Source: OLB23 sp965230965 (GTDB lineage Bacteria > Patescibacteriota > Microgenomatia > UBA1406 > HO2-37-13b). From it: 64,000 nucleotides of DNA. Where the stretch lies: assembly GCA_965230965.1 (NCBI GenBank), contig OZ246401.1:1-64000 (forward strand). Reading direction: 5' to 3'. Under the pieces are notes generated by a model. The model had not been told where the DNA came from and ran no database searches. It saw nothing but the letters and a program-made list of their open reading frames with translations. Position numbers and translations under genes: made by a program. Positions 17,042 to 24,632 of this stretch are shown in pieces; the first letter of the stretch is position 1, and every line of letters begins with the position of its first letter.

Positions 17042-18413
17042 ATTTTTGCATAACTGATAGACGGTCAAAATTAATCTTTTGCTCAAGCTGATAGGCTATT
17101 TGTAAGACTGTTGCTTCATCAAAGAATTTGCCCATAAATTGGCCGCCAATAGGGAGACCATTTGAATGGAGGCCAAGTGGAATAGAGATTGCAGGAATGC
17201 CTGCGGCAGAAGCAGGTTCTGTGAGTACATCCATCATTTCGCCATAGAATGCGAACTTTTCATTGTCACCAAGTTTTGTTGCAGTTATCGGCGCCGTTGG
17301 CGCAAAAATAACATCGACATCATTGAATACCTTTTTAAAATCTTCGCGAATAAGGTAGCGAACTTTTTGAGCCTTTTTATAAAATGCATCATAATAACCT
17401 GCAGACAATGCATAAGTTCCTAAGAGAATGCGTCGTTCTGCTTCTTTGCCAAAAAAACTGCGATTGGTGCCAAAACGAATACCGTCGTAGCGAGCTAAAT
17501 TTGAAGAGACTTCAGATCGCTGAAGTAACATATAAACGGAAATCGCATATTTTGGATGCATGAGTTTTACTTTTTTAATAGTGTGACCCATGCTTTCAAG
17601 AGTTTTTATAGAAGCTTCGACCATTTGCATTATCTCTGGGTCAACACTTTCAAAATATTCTTCGGCTATACCAATGGTCATTGCGCGTTCCGACTTTAAT
17701 TCTTTCGCATATGGCGGAACGCTCTCATCCAATGTTGTTGCATCATGGGTGTCCTTGCCTGCCATGTGCTGGAGTAATAATGCAGCGTCTTCAACGGTTT
17801 GCGTTATGGGACCAGGGCAATCCCACGATGATCCCATGGCAACAATGCCAAAGCGCGAGACGCGGCCATAGGAGGGCTTTAGACCTACTACACCGCTCCA
17901 GGCCGCGGGAAGGCGAATGGAGCCGGCCGTTTCTGTGCCGATGGCAGCTGGAATAAGGCCGGCGGCTACTGCGGCGGCGGAGCCGCCTGATGAGCCACCC
18001 GGGACATAATCAACATTGTAAGGGTTCCGGGTGGGGCCATAGTCTGAAGTTTCTGTCGATGAACCATGCGCCCACGCATCTAAATTTGTTTTGCCTAAAA
18101 TTGTTGTGCCAGCCTGTGTTAGCTTATGTGTTATCGTTGCACCATATGCTGACATATACCCATCCAAAACCTTAGAAGAAGCAGTTGTGGGCGCATATAA
18201 GGTACTAATATTATCTTTTAATGAAATTGGCATTGCCTTTAATGCCTCTTTTTTTCGCTCATCTTTTACTTTTGGTGCCTCATCGTCTATGAAAGTATAT
18301 GCGTTCAACGCCCCATTATTATGCTTAATTCTTGTATGAAAAAAGTCGACCACATCCTGTGCATCGGTATTGTCATGCAGTAATTCAGTAAGACTTTTTC
18401 CAAGTAGGCTCAT
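17034..18413 (-). CDS. gatA: aspartyl/glutamyl-tRNA amidotransferase subunit A
   Basis: 459-residue amidase-family subunit that releases ammonia from glutamine. The catalytic Lys is in PISLKDNI near residue 67, and the glycine/serine-rich signature GGSSGGSAAAVAAGL near 138 continues to the nucleophile Ser in TETAGSIRLPAA near 163. It overlaps gatC by 4 nt and gatB by 8 nt, so the three subunits are translationally coupled. Confidence 0.97.
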   Translation of the reverse strand: MSLLGKSLTELLHDNTDAQDVVDFFHTRIKHNNGALNAYTFIDDEAPKVKDERKKEALKAMPISLKDNISTLYAPTTASSKVLDGYMSAYGATITHKLTQAGTTILGKTNLDAWAHGSSTETSDYGPTRNPYNVDYVPGGSSGGSAAAVAAGLIPAAIGTETAGSIRLPAAWSGVVGLKPSYGRVSRFGIVAMGSSWDCPGPITQTVEDAALLLQHMAGKDTHDATTLDESVPPYAKELKSERAMTIGIAEEYFESVDPEIMQMVEASIKTLESMGHTIKKVKLMHPKYAISVYMLLQRSEVSSNLARYDGIRFGTNRSFFGKEAERRILLGTYALSAGYYDAFYKKAQKVRYLIREDFKKVFNDVDVIFAPTAPITATKLGDNEKFAFYGEMMDVLTEPASAAGIPAISIPLGLHSNGLPIGGQFMGKFFDEATVLQIAYQLEQKINFDRLSVMQKYE

Positions 18414-18703
18414 AAAATTCTCTTTACAACGAAGTAACCTTTTTTTGTCGCTTTCGCATTTTTTATTGCATCTTCATGCGATAACATAATGCCCTCGTCA
18501 ACTTCATCTTCTTCCATAACATTATGAGCATTTGTCGTATAAAAATTATCAGGCACATTGCCTGTATCAATTTCATCAAGATTCTTTACATATTCAAGAC
18601 TCTCAGAAAGTTGTTCTGGATATTGCGCAGCTTCTTCATCGGTGAGTTTTAAATTTGAAAGTTTTGCAAGCCGCTGCACGGCTTTAAGATCAAGGGTCGA
18701 CAT
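18410..18703 (-). CDS. gatC: aspartyl/glutamyl-tRNA amidotransferase subunit C
   Basis: 97 residues from MSTLDLK. Family pattern VQRLAKLSNLKLTDEEA at the N-terminus and a segment DEGIMLSHEDAIKNA near the end. It stabilises the GatA-GatB pair. The start at 18703 is supported by a TACAAT box 6 nt upstream (18710-18715), which predicts a leaderless gatCAB mRNA separate from nth. Confidence 0.92.
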   Translation of the reverse strand: MSTLDLKAVQRLAKLSNLKLTDEEAAQYPEQLSESLEYVKNLDEIDTGNVPDNFYTTNAHNVMEEDEVDEGIMLSHEDAIKNAKATKKGYFVVKRIL

Positions 18704-18721
18704 TTGTCTATTGTAGCGCAC

Positions 18722-19372
18722 TTATAGCAAATTTTCAGCAAGGAGAGCTTTGCTCACAGGATCTGAAAGATCATCTTTTTTGTGCGCTGGCGAATACTGT
18801 CTTCCATATTCCCCTATACGTAAGGTGTATTCGCGCCATTCCTCCTGTGGCAGTATTTCCATCAATTCTTTTTCAATTTTGGTTGGATCTGTTGCTTCAG
18901 TTAATTTAAATTTCTGTGAAAGTCTAATGACATGGGTGTCAACAGCAACACCTTCAGCTTTTCTATACAGCTCACCCATTACAACATTTGCCGTTTTTCT
19001 TGCTACGCCAGGCAATGTTAAGAGCTCGTTCATTGTTGAAGGAACTTGCCCTTTGAAATCTTCTTTCAACCTCTTTACGGTTGCCAGAACATTTTTAGCT
19101 TTGTTACGATAAAACCCTGTTTGGCGAATGTCCTGACAAAACTCTTCAAAGTCAGCTCTATTCAAAGCATCAAGATCTTCATACTTTTTAAAAAGCACTT
19201 CTGCTACCTCATTGACCTTTTTATCGGTGCATTGCGCCGAAAGAATGACTGAAATAAGAAACTCATGAGGCTTTCTTTTATTATATTTAAGCGCAGGTTG
19301 AATTGTGGGAAAAAGCTTTTTTAGCTCTCTAATTACAACTGCAGCTCTTTTTTTACGTGTGTCGATATCCAT
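18722..19372 (-). CDS. nth: endonuclease III-like DNA glycosylase without iron-sulfur site
   Basis: 216 residues. The helix-hairpin-helix and catalytic Lys are in LPGVARKTANVVMG near residue 125, and the catalytic Asp in AVDTHVIRLS near 143; both are intact, so base-excision activity on oxidised pyrimidines is likely. The C-terminal four-Cys iron-sulfur cluster of classical Nth is missing: the matching region reads YGRQYSPAHKKDDLSDP and the only Cys residues are near 48 and 79. Confidence 0.93.
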   Translation of the reverse strand: MDIDTRKKRAAVVIRELKKLFPTIQPALKYNKRKPHEFLISVILSAQCTDKKVNEVAEVLFKKYEDLDALNRADFEEFCQDIRQTGFYRNKAKNVLATVKRLKEDFKGQVPSTMNELLTLPGVARKTANVVMGELYRKAEGVAVDTHVIRLSQKFKLTEATDPTKIEKELMEILPQEEWREYTLRIGEYGRQYSPAHKKDDLSDPVSKALLAENLL

Positions 19373-19374
19373 AG

Positions 19375-20265
19375 CTACATGCTGCGAAGAATGCGTATGC
19401 GCTCCTCTATTGGAGGATGTGTGCTAAAAAGATTCATGAGAAAATCCTTTGTGCGCATGCCTCCATATGGATTGCTGATAAAAAGATGGGCAGTTGCATG
19501 CGAAGCAGTGTGAAGTTTATGCGGATCAGACGAAATTTTTTCCAATGCATCCGCAAGAGCGTCGGGATTACGCGTTAATAACGCGCCCGACGCATCTGCC
19601 AAAAATTCGCGTCGCCTCGAGACGGCCATTTGTATAATCGACGCGAGCAAAGGCAAAATAATCAAAAAGGCAAAAAATGCCACAGTGGCAATTATATTGC
19701 CACGTCTATCATCGTCGCTCCCGCGACCCCACAACATGCCACGCATAGCAAAATCCGACACATACACAAGTGTTCCTACCAATACCCCCACGATACTCAT
19801 AACCAAAATATCATAATTTCTAACGTGGGATAATTCATGTCCAATGACGCCTTCAATTTCAACTCTATCAAGTCGTTTCAATAATCCTGTTGTTGCAGCA
19901 ACGACAGCATGTTTTGGATCCCTGCCTGTTGCAAACGCATTCGGCGCCTCATCTTCAATCACATACAATTTTGGCATTGGCATGCCGCCCGCAATAGTAA
20001 GATTTTCGGTTACTGTATAAAAATCAAAGTATTCCTCTTTATTAGCGGGTTTTGCCCCCGTCATTGCCAAAACAATTTTATCTGCAAAAAAATAGCTACT
20101 AAAACTTGAAATTAAGGAGAATCCAATACCAAAAGCAAAGTACATTTCTGGATTTCCCATATACTTTCCCACTGCATAAAAGACTACGGAAAGTAGTCCA
20201 ATAAACACACTAATAACAAAATAGGTTTTTAGCCTATTCTTATTTACCTGATCGTAAATATTCAT
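19375..20265 (-). CDS. htpX: HtpX-like membrane zinc metalloprotease
   Basis: 296-residue M48-family protease of membrane protein quality control. Two N-terminal membrane helices (about 15-33 and 40-58), zinc motif GHELSHVRNYD near residue 141, two further hydrophobic segments, and the third zinc ligand in RRREFLADASGA near 220. The active site is expected to face the cytoplasm. It follows lemA by 14 nt, a frequent pairing in bacteria. Confidence 0.94.
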   Translation of the reverse strand: MNIYDQVNKNRLKTYFVISVFIGLLSVVFYAVGKYMGNPEMYFAFGIGFSLISSFSSYFFADKIVLAMTGAKPANKEEYFDFYTVTENLTIAGGMPMPKLYVIEDEAPNAFATGRDPKHAVVAATTGLLKRLDRVEIEGVIGHELSHVRNYDILVMSIVGVLVGTLVYVSDFAMRGMLWGRGSDDDRRGNIIATVAFFAFLIILPLLASIIQMAVSRRREFLADASGALLTRNPDALADALEKISSDPHKLHTASHATAHLFISNPYGGMRTKDFLMNLFSTHPPIEERIRILRSM

Positions 20266-20279
20266 ATGCAGATTCCTTT

Positions 20280-20831
20280 TTAGAAAGATACTTTTACATT
20301 CTCGCGCTCACCAGGTTGAGCTTCAAAGAATTGCTCCTCACTAAAGCTAAAAGCTCGAGCAACAATATTTGAAGGGAACATAGCAACTTTGGTGTTATAT
20401 TCCAGTACATTGCTGTTATAGAATTGTCGTGAATACGCGATTTTGTCTTCAGTATCTTCCAATTGTCTTTGTAGATCTGCAAAATTAGCATTTGCCTTAA
20501 GGTCTGGATATGCTTCTGCGACGGCAAAAAGTGATTTAAGCGTATCAGTCAACATATTATTTGCCTCTGCTTTTTGCTCCATTGAAGTTGCCTTCATAAG
20601 GGCAGAACGGGCCTTGCTCACATTTTCAAAAATATCTTTTTCGTGTTTTGCATATCCTTTTACCGTTTCTACAAGATTTGGTATAAGGTCAATACGACGT
20701 TTTAACTGCACATCAATACCTGATAAAGCTTCTTTAATACGCATTTTAAGCGTTACTAACGCATTATACGAAGACCATATGAAGAGTAAGATTATTGCAG
20801 CTGCGCCGATTAATATCCATGTCGTTGTCAT
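20280..20831 (-). CDS. lemA: LemA family membrane protein
   Basis: 183 residues. One N-terminal membrane helix (about 3-20) is followed by a long helical domain with the family blocks RIDLIPNLVETVKGYAKHE and ARVFSF-like VARAFSFSEEQFFEA near the end. Its function is not well defined; it is often found beside htpX. A GGGGGTGAT ribosome-binding site precedes the start, one of the few strong ones among the host-like genes here. Confidence 0.93.
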   Translation of the reverse strand: MTTTWILIGAAAIILLFIWSSYNALVTLKMRIKEALSGIDVQLKRRIDLIPNLVETVKGYAKHEKDIFENVSKARSALMKATSMEQKAEANNMLTDTLKSLFAVAEAYPDLKANANFADLQRQLEDTEDKIAYSRQFYNSNVLEYNTKVAMFPSNIVARAFSFSEEQFFEAQPGERENVKVSF

Positions 20832-20866
20832 TACATATCACCCCCTTACATCTATATTTTACCACG

Positions 20867-22645
20867 TTATTTGCCTAGCCATGATGCAATATAGGACTTG
20901 TTTAGGGCGTTTATGACGTCTTTTTTTTCTGCCCAGCCACGACGCGCAACCGACACACCAAAAAATATAAGTGGCATGTCGTCTTTATTATGCGAATCAG
21001 TGTCAATGACAATTTTGCAACCATACGAAATTGCCTGGCGCACCATTGCATCAGGAAGATCCAATCTATTTGGATAAGCATTAACCTCAAGGGCAATGTT
21101 CCTTTTTGCCGCCTCCTTAAAAATAGCATCCCAATCCGCATCGATCTCCTCGCGCTTATTAATAAGTCGAGCAGTTGGATGCCCAAATATTTTTACTTTA
21201 GGAAAAGAAAGAGCGCGCAAAATACGCTTTGTCATCGTTGCGCGATTTTGAGTAAAAGCACTATGAATTGATACAACAGCTAAATCGAGATATTCTGCAG
21301 CGGCTTCTGGAATAGCTAATTTTCCATCTGGGAGAATGTCGACTTCGAGAGAATTAAAAAGTAAGATGTCTTTATGTTTCTTCTGAAGATCTTGCAGAGC
21401 TTCTTGCTTTTTCTTCACAAGGGTAATAATTTCTTCATCTGTGTGCTTGCTCACTGAAGGGTTATGCTCAGAAAAACCCAGATACTCATAGTTTAATGCT
21501 TTTGCCTCTTCAATCATTTCTTCAAAGCTGTGCGCCCCAAGATCATGAGATGGTTCAATAGGAAAGGATGAATGAATATGAAATTCCCCTTTTATATGTT
21601 TCAGCTCAACAAGATCGGGAAGTTTTTTGTCTGCTGCTCTACGCACTTCGTCTGTTCCCTCTCGAAGCTCAGGAACAATATAGGGAAGTTTTAAATATGC
21701 GTAAAAATCTTCCTCTTTTTCAAAAGAAGTTACCTCACCGGTTTTTACATGTTTAATGCCAAATTCATTAAGTGACAATCCTTTTTTAAGCGCAAATTCT
21801 CTCAACTTGATATTATGCGCTTTACTTCCCGTAAAGTATTGCAGCATTGCACCATATCGCTCCCTATCAACAATGCGCAGATCTATACGTTTACCATTTT
21901 TTGTAATAATGGCAGCTTTATTTGCTCCGTGTGCTTCGACGGTATTCATTTGTGGATAACTGACAAAATGAGCAAGAATTTTTTCGTACGTATGTTCTTT
22001 AGCAATGACGGCTAAATCAATATCACCTATTGTTGAAACCATTCGACGCATCGATCCTAACGCTTCAATATGCTCAACTTCCTTTACCACTTGCATATAT
22101 TCAATCACATCCTGTGCGAGAGAAAAACCTTCAGGAAGTGCCATACGCTCTTCCTGATTCTGCCTTCCGAGATGCGTATCAATTGCTTTGACAATATCTG
22201 CTTCTGATTTTTCGCCGAACCCTTCCATTACTGCTATCTTATGTTCGGCAGCAAGTTTCTTTACATCGTCAAAAACAGTATTTTTGTCTGTCAGGTTAAA
22301 CTCTTTCGCAATGCGAAAAGCTTTCTTGGGTCCTATGCCAGGTGCACGCATCAACTCATATACTGGTGCAGGAATACTAGCAAGTTGCTTTTCTAGATAT
22401 GATCCTTCCGCTTTTGTGAAATATTCATTAAGATGCTGACTTATCGTCGGACCCATACCTTCAATATCACCTAATCCTTCTACTCCTTTATTTTCCCAAA
22501 TATCGAAAACTTCTTGATTTAAATGCTCTATAGCATCTGCGGCTTTTTCGTAAGCAATAATACGAAAGCGATTCGCGCCGGTTAATATGTACGCGGCGGC
22601 AACTGATCGCAGTAAATGTGCGAGATCTTTGTTAGATATATGCAT
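20867..22645 (-). CDS. polX: PolX-type DNA polymerase/PHP phosphoesterase
   Basis: 592 residues. The N-terminal helix-hairpin-helix region is followed by the polymerase-beta-like core, with LGSMRRMVSTIGDIDLAVI near residue 200 carrying the metal-binding Asp pair. The C-terminal PHP domain begins with GEFHIHSSFP near 350. Family members fill short gaps in base-excision repair and trim 3' ends. A TATAAT box 6 nt before the ATG predicts a leaderless mRNA. Confidence 0.94.
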   Translation of the reverse strand: MHISNKDLAHLLRSVAAAYILTGANRFRIIAYEKAADAIEHLNQEVFDIWENKGVEGLGDIEGMGPTISQHLNEYFTKAEGSYLEKQLASIPAPVYELMRAPGIGPKKAFRIAKEFNLTDKNTVFDDVKKLAAEHKIAVMEGFGEKSEADIVKAIDTHLGRQNQEERMALPEGFSLAQDVIEYMQVVKEVEHIEALGSMRRMVSTIGDIDLAVIAKEHTYEKILAHFVSYPQMNTVEAHGANKAAIITKNGKRIDLRIVDRERYGAMLQYFTGSKAHNIKLREFALKKGLSLNEFGIKHVKTGEVTSFEKEEDFYAYLKLPYIVPELREGTDEVRRAADKKLPDLVELKHIKGEFHIHSSFPIEPSHDLGAHSFEEMIEEAKALNYEYLGFSEHNPSVSKHTDEEIITLVKKKQEALQDLQKKHKDILLFNSLEVDILPDGKLAIPEAAAEYLDLAVVSIHSAFTQNRATMTKRILRALSFPKVKIFGHPTARLINKREEIDADWDAIFKEAAKRNIALEVNAYPNRLDLPDAMVRQAISYGCKIVIDTDSHNKDDMPLIFFGVSVARRGWAEKKDVINALNKSYIASWLGK

Positions 22646-22651
22646 TTGCTC

Positions 22652-22657
22652 ATTATA
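22652..22657 (-). promoter_or_regulatory. -10 box of polX, leaderless
   Basis: Perfect TATAAT on the minus strand, 6 nt before the ATG at 22645. No good -35 is seen. Confidence 0.55.
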
Positions 22658-22721
22658 AACTATGGCTTTAAAGACTAGCGTTTTATGAGTATATTTGATA
22701 TAGTATTGCTTAGCAATTTTT

Positions 22722-22794
22722 GGGATTGTAGCTCAGTGGTTAGAGCGCTGCCCTGTCAAGGCAGAGGTCGCCGGTTCGAGCCCGGTCAGTCCCG
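22722..22794 (+). tRNA. tRNA-Asp (GTC)
   Basis: Acceptor GGGATTG paired with CAGTCCC, D arm GCTCAGTGGTTAGAGC, anticodon stem CTGCC/GGCAG with loop CTGTCAA giving GTC, and T arm CCGG-TTCGAGC-CCGG. CCA is not encoded. The convergent peptidase gene stops 2 nt after the tRNA. Confidence 0.97.
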
Positions 22795-22796
22795 CA

Positions 22797-23411
22797 TCAC
22801 GCTTTCACAAACCGAAGCGTTGCCCCATCAACAAGAATCGCTTCGCTATCATTTAAAAGATACAGTTTCTCTTTTCCATCCCACTCCTTAATAATCGTCT
22901 GCCAGTACGCTTTATATTCTTTCTTGTCATAATGCGGAATAATACAAAAATCCACAAATCCCAACCCTGTTAAATCCTTTAAATCAGGTGCGACACTCGC
23001 ATCATCAGCATCTTTTGCACTATCAATTGTAGGCGTTGCAAGAATTGAACCCGCACTTGTTCCTGCATAGATCTTCCCCTTCTCCACGAGCTCCTTAGCC
23101 AACTTAAAAAATCCACTCTTTATCGCCTGATCCAAAAGAAAATACGTGTTTCCCCCACTAACAAAAATAACATCACAGTTTTCCAGCTTTTCTCGTAACC
23201 CCTCCTCATTCATTCCTTCAATATCGAGGAGCTCTACATCACATCCTAGAGCTTTCAACGATTCAATATCTGCATACATCCATGGCACGTTATCACCATA
23301 AGGCTTCGCCGCAGTCGTTACAAAAGCAACACAACTCTCATCGGGCTTTTTATCAAGTAATTCTGTAAGAAATTTATTTGTATTGCTCGAAGATCCAAGA
23401 AGCAGTTTCAT
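22797..23411 (-). CDS. peptidase E-like serine peptidase (family S51)
   Basis: 204 residues. The nucleophile Ser is in YAGTSAGSILA near residue 118, the hallmark of family S51 (alpha-aspartyl dipeptidase and cyanophycinase relatives). FVSGGNTYFLLDQ near 79 and IIPHYDKKEYKAYW near 158 also match. It is cytoplasmic, and the substrate is probably a small Asp-containing peptide. A TATACT box 7 nt before the ATG suggests a leaderless mRNA; it overlaps the divergent promoter of the zinc-ribbon gene. Confidence 0.88.
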   Translation of the reverse strand: MKLLLGSSSNTNKFLTELLDKKPDESCVAFVTTAAKPYGDNVPWMYADIESLKALGCDVELLDIEGMNEEGLREKLENCDVIFVSGGNTYFLLDQAIKSGFFKLAKELVEKGKIYAGTSAGSILATPTIDSAKDADDASVAPDLKDLTGLGFVDFCIIPHYDKKEYKAYWQTIIKEWDGKEKLYLLNDSEAILVDGATLRFVKA

Positions 23412-23413
23412 AG

Positions 23414-23442
23414 TGGATAGTATAGCAAATATTGGTTATAAT
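23414..23442 (+). promoter_or_regulatory. promoter of the zinc-ribbon gene
   Basis: TGGATA (23414-23419), a 17 nt spacer and TATAAT (23437-23442). The 75-nt leader can fold GCAAA/TTTGC (23455-23459 with 23477-23481) around GCC/GGC (23461-23463 with 23472-23474). Confidence 0.6.
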
Positions 23443-23518
23443 ACTTTTCCCGATGCAAAAGCCTAAAGCCTGGCTCTTTGCTAAAGGAAATGTTCGACAC
23501 AACCCGGGAGAATGACGG

Positions 23519-23725
23519 ATGACAGAACGAGAAAAAGGCCACCGAAAGGGGGCCATGTATCAGGGTCAACGCATAAAGTATTGCCCTGATTGTCGCAGGC
23601 GATTAGCCTTTGTAAAGCAACCCGACGCTTCATGGAAATGGATGTGTTGGGATTGTCTCTTTGTCTTCGATGACAAAGGATCGCGGACATCCGCGGGCGA
23701 ATGGCTGAAAAGTCGGCACCCGTAA
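23519..23725 (+). CDS. small zinc-ribbon protein, 68 residues
   Basis: Two CxxC knuckles (YCPDCRRRL near residue 22 and MCWDCLFVF near 42) form a zinc ribbon. The N-terminus is basic. The function is unknown; small zinc ribbons often bind nucleic acid or a larger partner. GGGAGAA precedes the ATG. Moderately GC-rich. Organisation is as in the other single-gene units: private promoter, hairpin leader and terminator overlapping the stop codon. Confidence 0.75.
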   Translation: MTEREKGHRKGAMYQGQRIKYCPDCRRRLAFVKQPDASWKWMCWDCLFVFDDKGSRTSAGEWLKSRHP

Positions 23726-23753
23726 TGTTTCTCCCGGGTGACGACTCCTTTTT
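23711..23753 (+). terminator. terminator overlapping the zinc-ribbon stop codon
   Basis: AGTCG/CGACT (23711-23715 with 23742-23746) and CACCCG/CGGGTG (23717-23722 with 23735-23740) form the stem, the TAA stop lies in the loop, and CCTTTTT follows. Confidence 0.8.
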
Positions 23754-23778
23754 ATCACTTTTGAGTAGTAATGATATA

Positions 23779-23806
23779 TTGCATTCACCTCACAGCTCTG
23801 TATAAT
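23779..23806 (+). promoter_or_regulatory. promoter of the LysM gene
   Basis: TTGCAT (23779-23784), a 16 nt spacer and TATAAT (23801-23806). The leader of about 32 nt carries the strong site AAAGGAGGTG. Confidence 0.7.
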
Positions 23807-23844
23807 GGCTGTAGTTTTACGGACGTGAAAGGAGGTGAACATAT

Positions 23845-24474
23845 ATGGCACAAACACTAAATTCAGAAGCCTATAGAGAAGAATTGATGAACAAAATTAA
23901 AGAAAACTATCTTTCTGTAGCACTTGGTTTTCTTGTATTCCTCGTTGCAGTAACCCTAATCTACCGCTCAACAAGTAACCGCCAAAAAGCTCAGATGGAG
24001 CAAGAACAGGCCCAAGCAGAAATGGAGCAGAAGAAAAATGTTCACGTTGTGAAACCTGGCGAATCCGTTTCAAGTATCGCTCGTGACGTTTTGGGTTCAA
24101 TGGATTATGCTGACGAAATCGTCGCAGCAAACAATCTAAAGAATCCTGAGGTTATTGAAGTAGGTCAAGAACTCGTTCTTCCGCAAGTTGCTGGTAAAAC
24201 AACTTCAACTGAAGAAAAGCCTGAGGTAACACAAGCTATGCAAGTGGAACCAACAGCTGCTCCTAAAATGGAAGAAAAGGGTAAGACAACTTCTGTAGCG
24301 ACTGCTGGCAAGATAACTGCTAACACATATGTTGTACAGAAGGGTGACACACTTATGACAATTGCGGATCGTGCATATGGCAACAAGTCATTGTACACAC
24401 GCATCATGAGTGCGAATGGTATACGTAATATGAACAGAATCGAAGTTGGTATGACTTTGAAACTGCCTAGATAA
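23845..24474 (+). CDS. membrane-anchored protein with two LysM domains
   Basis: 209 residues. One membrane helix (about residues 23-42, VALGFLVFLVAVTLIYRS) is followed by a Gln/Glu-rich coiled stretch. LysM 1 (about 64-115) starts VHVVKPGESVSSIAR; a Thr/Lys/Glu-rich linker follows; LysM 2 (about 160-209) starts TYVVQKGDTLMTIAD and ends in LKLPR. LysM binds glycan chains of peptidoglycan, so this probably tethers the membrane to the wall. No catalytic domain is present. It has a strong promoter and ribosome-binding site, so it may be abundant. Confidence 0.92.
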   Translation: MAQTLNSEAYREELMNKIKENYLSVALGFLVFLVAVTLIYRSTSNRQKAQMEQEQAQAEMEQKKNVHVVKPGESVSSIARDVLGSMDYADEIVAANNLKNPEVIEVGQELVLPQVAGKTTSTEEKPEVTQAMQVEPTAAPKMEEKGKTTSVATAGKITANTYVVQKGDTLMTIADRAYGNKSLYTRIMSANGIRNMNRIEVGMTLKLPR

Positions 24475-24489
24475 GAATTGAGATTATGT

Positions 24490-24536
24490 CCGCATACGGC
24501 GGGGCTTGTGTATAATGCATATGCTGTCGTATGCGG
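24490..24536 (+). promoter_or_regulatory. tRNA-Gly promoter inside a 9-bp inverted repeat
   Basis: TATAAT at 24511-24516 is flanked by CCGCATACG (24490-24498) and CGTATGCGG (24528-24536). The right arm overlaps the first four bases of the tRNA acceptor stem. In readthrough RNA from the LysM gene the arms would pair and capture the tRNA 5' end. Confidence 0.5.
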
Positions 24537-24603
24537 GCGTAGTTGAGTGGTACAATGTCTCCTTCCCAAGGAGAAGCCGGGGGTCCGATTCCCCTCGCCC
24601 GCT
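24533..24603 (+). tRNA. tRNA-Gly (CCC)
   Basis: Acceptor GCGGGCG with CGCCCGC, short D arm GTTGAGTGGTACAAT, anticodon stem TCTCC/GGAGA with loop TTCCCAA giving CCC, and T arm GGGG-TCCGATT-CCCC. CCA is not encoded. Confidence 0.95.
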
Positions 24604-24632
24604 CAAGAAAAATATACAACTCCTAACTCACT

